DNA of 32,306 nucleotides. Origin: Candidatus Sericytochromatia bacterium. Lineage in GTDB: Bacteria > Cyanobacteriota > Sericytochromatia > UBA7694. The notes beneath the pieces were generated by a model. It was not told the origin of the DNA. It was given only the letters and a program-made list of their open reading frames with translations, and did no database searches. Shown one piece after another: positions 25,364 to 32,306 of this stretch. Each line of letters starts with the position of its first letter. Positions within the stretch are counted from its first letter, which is position 1. Made by a program: the position numbers and the translations under genes. The stretch covers positions 1 through 32,306 of the forward strand of contig JACYMC010000040.1 in the NCBI GenBank assembly GCA_015272195.1. Direction: 5' to 3'.

Positions 25364-28300
25364 TAACGCAGCAGTTTATCGATGGCCGTGCGCAGATCTG
25401 CCGGGAGTTTGTCCCAGTTGCCGTTGGCGCGGGCGGTATTGCGCATGCGCTCAAACGGGGCTTCGCGATCCCAGAGCGTGCCGGTATAGGCTTTGGTGGT
25501 GTCGCTGATCAGCTGGCGCGCGCCCCGTGCGCTGTCGCCGCCCTCAGCCGCCGCCGTGCTGAGATAGTTCAGCATAATAAAGGCACGGGAATCGTCAATG
25601 TCGTTCATAAATCGGCTGCCGGGGAAATTGGGAACCGTCATCACGGCCACGGCCTCGGCTTCATCAACCGTCACGTTGGCCAGCAGATTGGCCAGGGTCT
25701 GGGCCTCTTTGTTGTCAACCAGTAATTTGGCCATATCCTGCTTGTTCTGCAGGGTGCCTTTGGACCAGATTTCTTCGACCAGCTGGTGCATGGCCTGGGG
25801 CTGGGTGACGCCACCATAGCCAAACATGCTGCGCTCAGTGACCACCGCCCGCAGCTGATTGACCTGGGGGGTCATATCCAGCCGGCCAGGCTGGGGGGCA
25901 TTGGCTGCGGGTAAATTGGCGATGGGCAGGGGTTCAGATGTCGGCTGAACCGGTCCCTGTGGGGCTGCAGGGTCTTCGACCGCTGCCGGCGCTGGCCCTG
26001 CGGCAGCCGGGGCCACGCCTGTGGGCACGGCTGCACCCAGATCGCGCAGGACCTGTTCGGTGTTGGCCACGGCCTGGGTTTCACCCAGGGCGCGCAGGAC
26101 GGGCAGACTTTCCTGCAGCATCGCACTCAGGCGGCTTTTTTCCTGGGCGCTGAGGCTGGCCACCAGTGCCTGGCGGTCGGCTGCGTTGGGGTGTGGCTGA
26201 ACCAGGGCACCCAGCATTTCACCTTTGACTTCACGGCTCATGGCGCTGAACACCTGCTGCTTGTGCTCCAGCGGCAGGGCGGCAAAGCGTGCCTGGCGAT
26301 CGGCCTTGGGCGCGCTGGTCAGTTCACGCGCCAGCTGCACGGGATCAGGACCCGCTGCTGCGGGAGGTGCTGGCGGTCCCTGCACTGGGCGGGGCGCAGT
26401 CTGAGATGGGCTGGCACTCAGCTCACGGATCAGGAGCTGCTGGGCGTTAATCAGTTCCTGTTTGTCGGCGGCACTGAGGCCCTCAAAGGCCTGGATTTCA
26501 GGCAAGGTGGCCTCCAGATTGGCTTTGAGATCGCTGCGGGCTTCTGCGGGCAGGGCGGCCATCAGGCGGCCACGCACGCCATCTTCGGGGTAGAGGTAGG
26601 CCAGACCTGAGAAAAACTCAGCCTGCAGCTGAACCGCCACGGCTTTATTAGCCGGGTCCACCTGTTTCTGCACTTCCAGCTCGGTCATGATGGCCTGTTT
26701 GCTGGTGTCAGGCAGGGCATAAAAAGCCTGGAAACGTTCCCCGGTCTGGGGGTCAGCCTGTACCAGAGACTGCAGTATAGCCAGGGCTTCGCGATTGGAT
26801 TCGGCGGGTATGGCAGGGGCTGCCACAGGAGCTGCCGGCGCTTCAGCCACCGTCGCCGGGCTTACTGGCGCGGCTTCTTCGACCACTGCTGGACGGGCCG
26901 GCGCGGGTGCCGGCTGCGCAGGAGCTGTTGGAGCTACTGGTGCCGCAGGCTGCGCCGGTGCCACGGGACTGGCAGGGCCTTCATCTTCGATGGTTACCGG
27001 GGGGCGGGCCGGTGCGGCGGACTGGGCGGGCGCCGCCGGCTGAACTGGTGCTGTCGGTCTGGCCGGCGGTGCAGCCGGGGTGGGTTCAGCTGCGGCGGCG
27101 GGGGCCTGATTCGGGGTGATGCCCTGTTTGGAGAGTTCATGCAGAATCAGGTTCATGGAGGTGTTAAAAGGAAAGGGCTGACCCTGTGCGGCCTCCTGGG
27201 TTTCGCGCAGATTATCGGCCAGGGCCTGGCGATTGCGCTCAGACATCAGTGCGCTCAGGCGACCCAGAATGGCCGGGGCGCTGGCTTTTTGGCCCAGGCG
27301 CAGCAGCAGGTCCTGTTGATCTTCAAAACTCAGGCTGCTGAAGAGCAGATCCTGCTGGGCATCGGGCAGGGCCAGAAAACGATCGGCGCGGGCTTCAGGA
27401 TCCATGCTCGCAAAGTTCTGGGCAGTCAGGGCCACCGGTTGCGCCGAAGCTGCCGGTGTCGCGGGCTGGGCAGGTACTGCAGGCTGAGCCGCAGGCGCTG
27501 GTGTCACAGGATCACTGGCAGGCTGAGGATCGACTGCCGGGGCTGCGGGACGGTCTGCTGCAGCGGCAGCAGGCCGACTGGCCTGGCCTGTCGGCACTTC
27601 AACTTCGGGGGCGTCATCAGCCGCAGTGGGTGCCGGGTCAGCATCTGGCGCGGCGGGGCGATCGGCTGCTGCTGCAGCGGGTGTATCGGCGTCAGGCTCT
27701 GCCGCGTCTGTCGGGGCCGAGCCCTGGCCAGCCATGCTTTCGCCACGCTCAATGGCTTCGCGCTGCTGCACGGCCTGCTGCCAGTTGTTGCGGGCGGTTT
27801 CCAGTTTCTCAGCGTGGGCCTCTTTGCGTTCGCGGGCCCGTTCCACGGCGGCATTGGCCCGTCGCAGATCTTCGAGATTGCTGCCACCGCCGAGAAAGCT
27901 CCAGAAGCCATGTTTTTTGGTCAGGCTTTTTTGCAGATCTTTGCGCTCGTTCTGCAGCTCGGTTTTTTCGGACTCCATGCCGCGCAACATCAGACGCAGC
28001 TCACGCTTTTCGGGTTCGGGCACATCGCGCTGGCTCAGGCGGCGGCGGGCCTGGGACATATCGCTGTCAATCTCACCCAGTTTCTGGTCGATGCTGCCAA
28101 TGCGGCTGTCGACTTCAGCCAGACGGGCCACGGCATCGCCGCCGACGCGGTCGGCGATTTTATCACGCTCCCGGATCGCTTTGTCGAGTTCACTTTGCAG
28201 GTAGGTGTCGGTGTTCTGGGCCCGCTCATAGGCAGTGTGGGCGGTTTTTTCGGCGTTGCGGGCCTCGCGGTGATGGTAGCGCACTTCCTGAGTGTCGACA

Positions 28301-28719
28301 AAGTCCACGCTGGCGTCTGAACGTCCGGCATTGCTGCTGTATTTCAGGTCAAAGCTGTGCTTGATGTCTTTGACCGTGACATCGTCATCATCAAACAGGC
28401 CCAGTTCCGGATCGGTCAGGTCAAAGGTTTTGCCCTGCAGTGATTCGGCATTGGCCGCTGCCGCCTGAATAAAGGCCTTAACTTCTTTGAATTCCAGGTC
28501 CTTGCCGCCCCAGCCGAGGCCAATGGAGCCCAGAAAGCCGCTTTTTCTGTTTTGATGCTTCTGGATAAAATCCTTGATGCCTTTGTCACTGAAATCGGTC
28601 AGATAGGCGCCTTTGATGCGAAAACGCACGTTATTTTGCTCCAGGGGGCTGTTCTGCCGGGTGTTGAGAACGTGACTTGGTATCTCCCGGTTGCGGCCGG
28701 AAAAGTGGACATTACCCAT
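25363..28719 (-). CDS. Giant modular protein: coiled coil, Pro/Ala linkers and helical repeats
   Basis: A protein of 1118 residues, no signal peptide or membrane helix, no family recognised. Order: a polar N-terminal region (1-140), a long charged coiled coil (about 145-345), and three helical modules (about 435-515, 640-770 and 790-905) separated by long Pro/Ala linkers; then a C-terminal helical domain (about 960-1118). The modules share a motif RxxRFxALP followed by a helix pair, as in RADRFLALPDAQQDLLF, FYALPDTSKQAIM and ARFAALPLEHKQQVF. I chose ATG at 28719 because GGAG (28729-28732) is 9 nt upstream; an in-frame TTG at 28725 is too close. It is coupled to the exonuclease-WYL gene. It may be a scaffold; its role is unknown. 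Confidence 0.78.
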   Translation of the reverse strand: MGNVHFSGRNREIPSHVLNTRQNSPLEQNNVRFRIKGAYLTDFSDKGIKDFIQKHQNRKSGFLGSIGLGWGGKDLEFKEVKAFIQAAAANAESLQGKTFDLTDPELGLFDDDDVTVKDIKHSFDLKYSSNAGRSDASVDFVDTQEVRYHHREARNAEKTAHTAYERAQNTDTYLQSELDKAIRERDKIADRVGGDAVARLAEVDSRIGSIDQKLGEIDSDMSQARRRLSQRDVPEPEKRELRLMLRGMESEKTELQNERKDLQKSLTKKHGFWSFLGGGSNLEDLRRANAAVERARERKEAHAEKLETARNNWQQAVQQREAIERGESMAGQGSAPTDAAEPDADTPAAAAADRPAAPDADPAPTAADDAPEVEVPTGQASRPAAAAADRPAAPAVDPQPASDPVTPAPAAQPAVPAQPATPAASAQPVALTAQNFASMDPEARADRFLALPDAQQDLLFSSLSFEDQQDLLLRLGQKASAPAILGRLSALMSERNRQALADNLRETQEAAQGQPFPFNTSMNLILHELSKQGITPNQAPAAAAEPTPAAPPARPTAPVQPAAPAQSAAPARPPVTIEDEGPASPVAPAQPAAPVAPTAPAQPAPAPARPAVVEEAAPVSPATVAEAPAAPVAAPAIPAESNREALAILQSLVQADPQTGERFQAFYALPDTSKQAIMTELEVQKQVDPANKAVAVQLQAEFFSGLAYLYPEDGVRGRLMAALPAEARSDLKANLEATLPEIQAFEGLSAADKQELINAQQLLIRELSASPSQTAPRPVQGPPAPPAAAGPDPVQLARELTSAPKADRQARFAALPLEHKQQVFSAMSREVKGEMLGALVQPHPNAADRQALVASLSAQEKSRLSAMLQESLPVLRALGETQAVANTEQVLRDLGAAVPTGVAPAAAGPAPAAVEDPAAPQGPVQPTSEPLPIANLPAANAPQPGRLDMTPQVNQLRAVVTERSMFGYGGVTQPQAMHQLVEEIWSKGTLQNKQDMAKLLVDNKEAQTLANLLANVTVDEAEAVAVMTVPNFPGSRFMNDIDDSRAFIMLNYLSTAAAEGGDSARGARQLISDTTKAYTGTLWDREAPFERMRNTARANGNWDKLPADLRTAIDKLLR

Positions 28720-28781
28720 AATCAATTGCTCCAGATCTTTAATTCATGCCGTGGGCTCTGTAGGATATATAGAAAGCAACA

Positions 28782-28817
28782 GCGCTGCACATGCTTGTTT
28801 GCAAGCAGGTACAGCGC
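28782..28817 (-). terminator. Hairpin after the RodZ-like gene
   Basis: TGCTTG (28792-28797) pairs with CAAGCA (28802-28807) and, outside a 4-nt internal loop, GCGCTG (28782-28787) pairs with CAGCGC (28812-28817). On the minus strand the sequence after it is TTGCTTTCTATATAT, moderately U-rich. It separates the RodZ-like gene from the giant protein gene and probably terminates transcription. Confidence 0.6.
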
Positions 28818-28839
28818 AAAGCCGATAAAAAAGCGTGCT

Positions 28840-29439
28840 TCAGAAGTTGTAGCTCTTGAGACGCTCCTGCAAAAATCCGCGGCCATTGCGAATAATCGAG
28901 AGGGTTTTCTGAATTTCAGACTCCAGATGGCCCAGCACCTGATCGGCAAACTGCTCGGTCTGGTGACGCACGGCCAGCGCTTCTTTGCGCGCTCCATCAA
29001 TGGTATCCACAATTTCTTTGTGTTCAGAAGACATAACGGGGGTGGCGGACATATGGGAAACCCTTTCCTGTGGCTGTTCTTGTTCGGGCTGGCAGAGGTT
29101 TTCGACGCGCACCTCGCCCCGTCGGGGCTGAGACACGACCAGTTCAAAATCCTGCTGGACAGGCATGCCCTGAATCTGCTGGCCGCTTTGAAAAGCATGA
29201 ACCAAAGCTTCTTCGTCCAGCTGCAGGGTGCGGGCATACTGACGGATATAGCCGGTGGTATACACCGCTGCCGGCAGATGGGCAAAGCTGTCGGATTCGA
29301 GGGCCTCAAGGTAGTGGCGTTTGATAAAGGTGCGGCTGACAATATCATCCAGACTGAGCTGGCGGGCCAGGCGGGCCGTACGCAGACAGCTGCCCACAGA
29401 CTGCGACGCGGTTTCGGGGTTTGCCAAAGCGTGATTCAC
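28840..29439 (-). CDS. RodZ-like HTH protein without a membrane segment
   Basis: A protein of 199 residues. Residues about 15-83 form the HTH_25 domain of RodZ: VGSCLRTARLARQLSLDDI, then FIKRHYLEALESDSF and YTTGYIRQYARTLQLDEEAL. RodZ uses this domain to bind MreB in shape control, followed by a membrane helix and a periplasmic domain; here neither is present. Instead the C terminus (about 138-199) is a charged helix. It could be a cytoplasmic partner of a filament or simply a DNA-binding regulator. The start is GTG at 29439, with GGAG at 29450-29453, 10 nt upstream; no ATG nearby fits better. Confidence 0.78.
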   Translation of the reverse strand: MNHALANPETASQSVGSCLRTARLARQLSLDDIVSRTFIKRHYLEALESDSFAHLPAAVYTTGYIRQYARTLQLDEEALVHAFQSGQQIQGMPVQQDFELVVSQPRRGEVRVENLCQPEQEQPQERVSHMSATPVMSSEHKEIVDTIDGARKEALAVRHQTEQFADQVLGHLESEIQKTLSIIRNGRGFLQERLKSYNF

Positions 29440-29510
29440 GGATGCAGAACTCCATATCTGTTTTGTTTTGCGGGTATATTGTGACGGCCTTCGTGCTGCA
29501 CATCACATGT

Positions 29511-29516
29511 ATTATA
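29511..29516 (-). promoter_or_regulatory. -10 element for the RodZ-like gene, within a TGTGAT repeat
   Basis: TATAAT on the minus strand lies 72 bases before the GTG start. TTCACC is a weak -35 with a 16-bp gap. TGTGAT occurs on both sides of the -10 (TGTGATATATAATACATGTGAT), so a regulator might bind there. Tentative. Confidence 0.4.
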
Positions 29517-29528
29517 TATCACAAAAGC

Positions 29529-30680
29529 TCAGGGTGAAAAGTGGGGCTTAAACGCACGCAGGCCCTCGGGGTGTAAAAGCCAGAGGGTTTTACCGGCCAG
29601 CTGGGCATCCAGCGGCCTCTGCGCAAGCGTTTGTACTGCCAGGGGCTCCTGGCTGCCGCTGTAATAGGCCAGCCAGGTTTTGCCTTCGGCTGCAATCAGC
29701 ACATAAAAATCACCTTCGGCGCCCAGACCCTGAACCTGCACCCCGGCTTCACGGGGCGACAGGGCCACGGCGTCAGGCCAGCGCATCAGGCCTTCATACA
29801 CCCAGAAGCGCTCGGGATCAAAGCGCAGGCGCAGCAGCACATGGCGGCGCTGCCCCAGATGAAAGGCACTGGCGAGCAGGACGCCGTCACGGTTGAGATG
29901 CATCAGACGCACCGACTCCAGATTCAGACCTGAACGCACATCCTGCGGGACCCAGACCAGGGCTTCCTGGGCCTGTTTTAACAACAAAAAGGGCAGACCG
30001 TCTGCGCCCAGGCCCAGCAGCAGGCTCTCGCCCCAGACCCCCTCGGCTTCACCCAGCAGCAAAAGCCCCGCGGCTTTGACCGCCAGCCCCTGCAGACCCT
30101 CCGGCTGCCTGAGGCGCAGCAGGGTGCGGTAGTGTGGCGGATTGTCAGGGGTCAGCTGCAGTACAAAAGACTGTTCCTCGGTCGTTTGTACGCCATAAAC
30201 ACAGACATCGGCGGCATTGCCGGCGCACCGATCCAGATGCAGGGCCTGCGGGTGCGTCAGCAGGCTGTGCAGACCGACCACCGGCTGGCGCCGGGTGCCG
30301 GTCTGAACGGCATCGGCAAAGAGAATACGCAGTTCGTCACCGGCCGGTAAAAGCGCCAGCGCCCCCGCTGGCAAGGGCTTCAGAGGGTCTGCGCGCAGAC
30401 CCTCGGGTTTTTTCAGGTTGGCCGTATCGCTTTGAATCCACCCGGTGTGCTGGTTGCGATAGCGTACGTACAGCCATTTGCTGTCGGCAGACTGGCGCAA
30501 GACCTGCACCTGATCGCCCGGACTCAGATAAAACAGCGCCGCACAGCCTTTGGCAGCCTGCTGGCAAAAGGGGGTGCGCTGTTTAAGCCTGGCATCCAGG
30601 GCCTGGGCGGGCCCGCCCAGGCTCAAAGCAAGAGCCAGACCCAGTCCTGGCAAACAGGCTGATTTACGAAATAAAGGCAT
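29529..30680 (-). CDS. Exported protein with SH3-like and propeller-like domains
   Basis: A protein of 383 residues. Signal peptide: basic FRK, hydrophobic GLGLALALSLGG, cut after AQA near residue 27. An SH3-like domain at about 44-86 (LSPGDQVQVLRQSADSKWLYVRY, then HTGWIQSD) is typical of bacterial SH3_3 domains that bind wall or protein ligands. Cys39 and Cys45 could form a disulphide. The remaining 290 residues have beta-strand blocks rich in Leu that look like a propeller, without a clear family. It overlaps the end of the upstream coiled-coil gene by 17 bases, so the two are co-translated. It is probably periplasmic; function unknown. Confidence 0.7.
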   Translation of the reverse strand: MPLFRKSACLPGLGLALALSLGGPAQALDARLKQRTPFCQQAAKGCAALFYLSPGDQVQVLRQSADSKWLYVRYRNQHTGWIQSDTANLKKPEGLRADPLKPLPAGALALLPAGDELRILFADAVQTGTRRQPVVGLHSLLTHPQALHLDRCAGNAADVCVYGVQTTEEQSFVLQLTPDNPPHYRTLLRLRQPEGLQGLAVKAAGLLLLGEAEGVWGESLLLGLGADGLPFLLLKQAQEALVWVPQDVRSGLNLESVRLMHLNRDGVLLASAFHLGQRRHVLLRLRFDPERFWVYEGLMRWPDAVALSPREAGVQVQGLGAEGDFYVLIAAEGKTWLAYYSGSQEPLAVQTLAQRPLDAQLAGKTLWLLHPEGLRAFKPHFSP

Positions 30681-32306
30681 CCAGAATATCTATTTTCAGT
30701 CGGGTGACGTTGCTCATATAGTGCTTGATGCTGGGAATGTTCAGACGCTGGGCTTCCCAGAACAGGTTTTCATGCGCGCTTTCACCCGGATTCAGCAGAA
30801 AGACCAGGCCTTTGGGCCGTTCTGTATTCAGATCGGGCGGGCTCTGAACCCAGCGCCCCTCACACTGGTATTGACCCAGGTATTCATTGAGCTGGGCCTG
30901 CCATTCGGGGATCGGGGCAATGCTGCTGGAAAAAATCAGAATCGCCGAAGCCGTGGTGCTGGCCGGTGCTGCTGCAGGTGCCGCCGGTGCTGCCGGCGCG
31001 CTGGCCACAGGTTCAGGGGCCGATGCCGGGGCGGCTTCAGCGGGCGCTGCTTCAGCCCCGTCGTCATCATTGCCCAGATTTAACTCAGACAGCAGTGAAG
31101 AAATCTGGGCCACTTCCTCAGAAATCATCTGATCCAGCTCTGGACCGTCCTCGCTGTCGTCAGTGGCAAAGTCCAGCAGGTTCAGTGGTTCGGGCTGGCT
31201 CAGGCGTTCGGTCTGCAGCTGGGCGATGGTCTGGGTCTGGCGTGCCAGCTCAGCTTCTTTGCTTTTAAGCTGCTCCCGCAGCGCTGCCAGCTCGGCCTGC
31301 AGGGCGGGATCTGCCGAGGGCTCAGGGCTGCTGGTAGCAGCGGCCGCTTTGGCCGCCGTCAGCTCGGCTCTCAGGGTGCGCAGTTCGGCCTGGGCAGCAG
31401 CCAGTGCGGCCGTATCGGCGGCAGGGGCTTCGGGCAGCGCCACACTTTCAGTGGCGGCCGGGGCCTGATCAAAGGCCGCGATGAAGGCCTGCAGCTGCTC
31501 GGCTTGCTCCTGGTGCTGGCGGGCCTCCAGCTCGGCCAGCTGTACGGCCTGTTGCGCACGCTGAATCTCTGCGGCCAGGCGATCGTGTTCGGCCTGTGCG
31601 CTTTTGTGTGCGGTTTCACCGTCAGCCAGGTTTTTGCTGAGGGTCTGGCAGCGCTCCTCTACCTGAGCCAGCTCGTTGACCAGTTCCTGATGGGCTGAAC
31701 GCAGGGTCTCCGATTCTTCGCCATAGTTTTCAAGCTGTTCCAGCAGTTTGCGCTTGCGCCCTTGTTCTTCCTGGGCATCACTGAGATCCTGGGCGCACTG
31801 ATCCTGGGTTTCACGCAGTTCGGTCTGGCGTCGGGCTGCTTCGGCCAGTTCGGCCTCCAGTTCAGCCTGGCGCTCCCGCAGGGGAGCTAACTGGGCGTTA
31901 AGCTGCTCGGTTTCATAGACCAGCTGTTCATGGGCGGCGTGAATATCCTGCAGCCCCTGCTGAAACACCGTCAGACGTGCCTGCTGGGCATCACGCTCGG
32001 CGCTGAGCGCAGTCAGGGTACGCTGCTGTTCCTGCTGGGTCTGCTGCAGCTGGTCGGTTTGCTCCTGGTACTCACCCAGGGCGGCTTCGAGCTGTTCTAT
32101 CTGTTCGCGCTGGGCGTCTTGCTGCGCTTCGGCAGCCTGCAGTGCCGCTTTGGTAACGGTCTGGGCCGAACGGGCTTCGCTGAGCTGGGTTTCGAGCTCG
32201 GCCACAGCACTGTCGTGAGCGGCTTTGGCTTCGCTGAGCCGGGTTTCGAGTTCGGCCACAGCACTGTCGTGAGCGGCTTTGGCTTCGCTGAGCCGGGTTT
32301 CGAGTT
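30664..32306 (-). CDS. Large coiled-coil protein with C-terminal globular domain (5' end outside window)
   Basis: The frame is open to the last base, so the N terminus lies beyond the window; at least 547 codons are present. Bases about 31450-32306 encode a long Glu/Gln/Ala coiled coil with near-perfect 18-residue repeats at the edge. After that come Pro/Ala linkers, a further coiled coil, an acidic segment (LLDFATDDSEDGPELDQM), another Pro/Ala linker, and a C-terminal domain of about 90 residues (ASAILIFSSSIAPIPEWQ... to ILDAFIS) that looks like an alpha/beta fold, possibly related to a receiver-like or DUF2325-like domain; this is a weak guess. It is coupled to the exported SH3-like gene. 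The acidic, coiled-coil make-up suggests a structural or scaffold role. Confidence 0.72.
   Translation of the reverse strand, partial: LETRLSEAKAAHDSAVAELETRLSEAKAAHDSAVAELETQLSEARSAQTVTKAALQAAEAQQDAQREQIEQLEAALGEYQEQTDQLQQTQQEQQRTLTALSAERDAQQARLTVFQQGLQDIHAAHEQLVYETEQLNAQLAPLRERQAELEAELAEAARRQTELRETQDQCAQDLSDAQEEQGRKRKLLEQLENYGEESETLRSAHQELVNELAQVEERCQTLSKNLADGETAHKSAQAEHDRLAAEIQRAQQAVQLAELEARQHQEQAEQLQAFIAAFDQAPAATESVALPEAPAADTAALAAAQAELRTLRAELTAAKAAAATSSPEPSADPALQAELAALREQLKSKEAELARQTQTIAQLQTERLSQPEPLNLLDFATDDSEDGPELDQMISEEVAQISSLLSELNLGNDDDGAEAAPAEAAPASAPEPVASAPAAPAAPAAAPASTTASAILIFSSSIAPIPEWQAQLNEYLGQYQCEGRWVQSPPDLNTERPKGLVFLLNPGESAHENLFWEAQRLNIPSIKHYMSNVTRLKIDILDAFIS
32187..32306 (-). 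repeat. 54-bp tandem coding repeat
   Basis: Two full units (32187-32240 and 32241-32294) differ at one base (C at 32197, T at 32251) and a third unit begins at 32295 and is cut by the window edge. The unit keeps frame (18 codons) and encodes LETRLSEAKAAHDSAVAE. The preceding unit (32133-32186) is diverged. The array length is unknown. Confidence 0.92.

Noticed and set aside
27139-28320. A 393-codon frame antisense to the giant modular gene, with Cys/Arg-rich segments
   Set aside because: The composition is the mirror of the Pro/Ala linkers; the sense strand has a good SD, a coupled neighbour and a coherent domain order.
32187-32306. CRISPR-like array
   Set aside because: The units are contiguous, without spacers, 54 bp and in frame within a coiled-coil gene.

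Overview
The window is GC-rich, densely coding DNA, with no gene-free stretch longer than about 200 bases. It looks like the core chromosome of a diderm, heterotrophic bacterium. The evidence is two lipobox lipoproteins, several Sec-type signal peptides, a lipid-A-disaccharide-synthase-like glycosyltransferase, a diacylglycerol/undecaprenol kinase and a set of type IV pilin-like proteins. The LpxB-like protein carries an NTAELAALGVPM-type C-terminal motif that I associate with cyanobacterial homologues. A non-photosynthetic relative of Cyanobacteria (Melainabacteria, Sericytochromatia or Blackallbacteria) is therefore my best guess, but it is an inference and not a demonstrated placement. I see no tRNA, rRNA, CRISPR array, phage module or classical defence island.

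Layout. (1) 1-522: the C-terminal part of an IS66-type transposase, cut by the window edge, whose stop codon abuts the 3' end of a convergent peptidoglycan-binding-domain gene. (2) 524-2759, minus strand: peptidoglycan-binding protein, exported TPR protein and a 61-residue charged protein with a strong Shine-Dalgarno (SD) sequence and its own terminator. (3) 2951-11297, plus strand: PEP carboxylase (ppc), type II MenB, GH31 alpha-glucosidase, LpxB-like glycosyltransferase and a TPR protein, partly co-transcribed, with a divergent promoter region in front of ppc. (4) 11307-16919, minus strand: a small lipoprotein resembling a free-standing subtilase propeptide behind a perfect consensus promoter; methyltransferase, exported beta-propeller and endonuclease VIII (nei); then a degenerate-GGDEF protein, a two-helix membrane peptide and DgkA in a tightly packed operon.

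(5) 16997-22622, minus strand: a four-gene, overlapping operon of a membrane-anchored J-like/TPR protein followed by three prepilin-like proteins. The last is a 1031-residue protein lacking Glu+5, which suggests a pilus or pseudopilus tip complex. (6) 22755-24425: a GH13 neopullulanase-like lipoprotein; with the GH31 enzyme it implies use of alpha-glucans or maltodextrins. (7) 24518-32306, minus strand: a DnaQ-type exonuclease fused to a WYL domain, coupled to an 1118-residue modular coiled-coil/Pro-Ala/helical-repeat protein; a RodZ-like HTH protein with no membrane segment; an exported SH3-like/propeller-like protein; and a large coiled-coil protein with near-perfect 54-bp coding repeats running off the window.

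The parts most worth following up are the J-like/minor-pilin operon, the exonuclease-WYL fusion with its giant partner, and the stand-alone propeptide-like lipoprotein. All functional claims rest on motif reading by eye; no database search was run.
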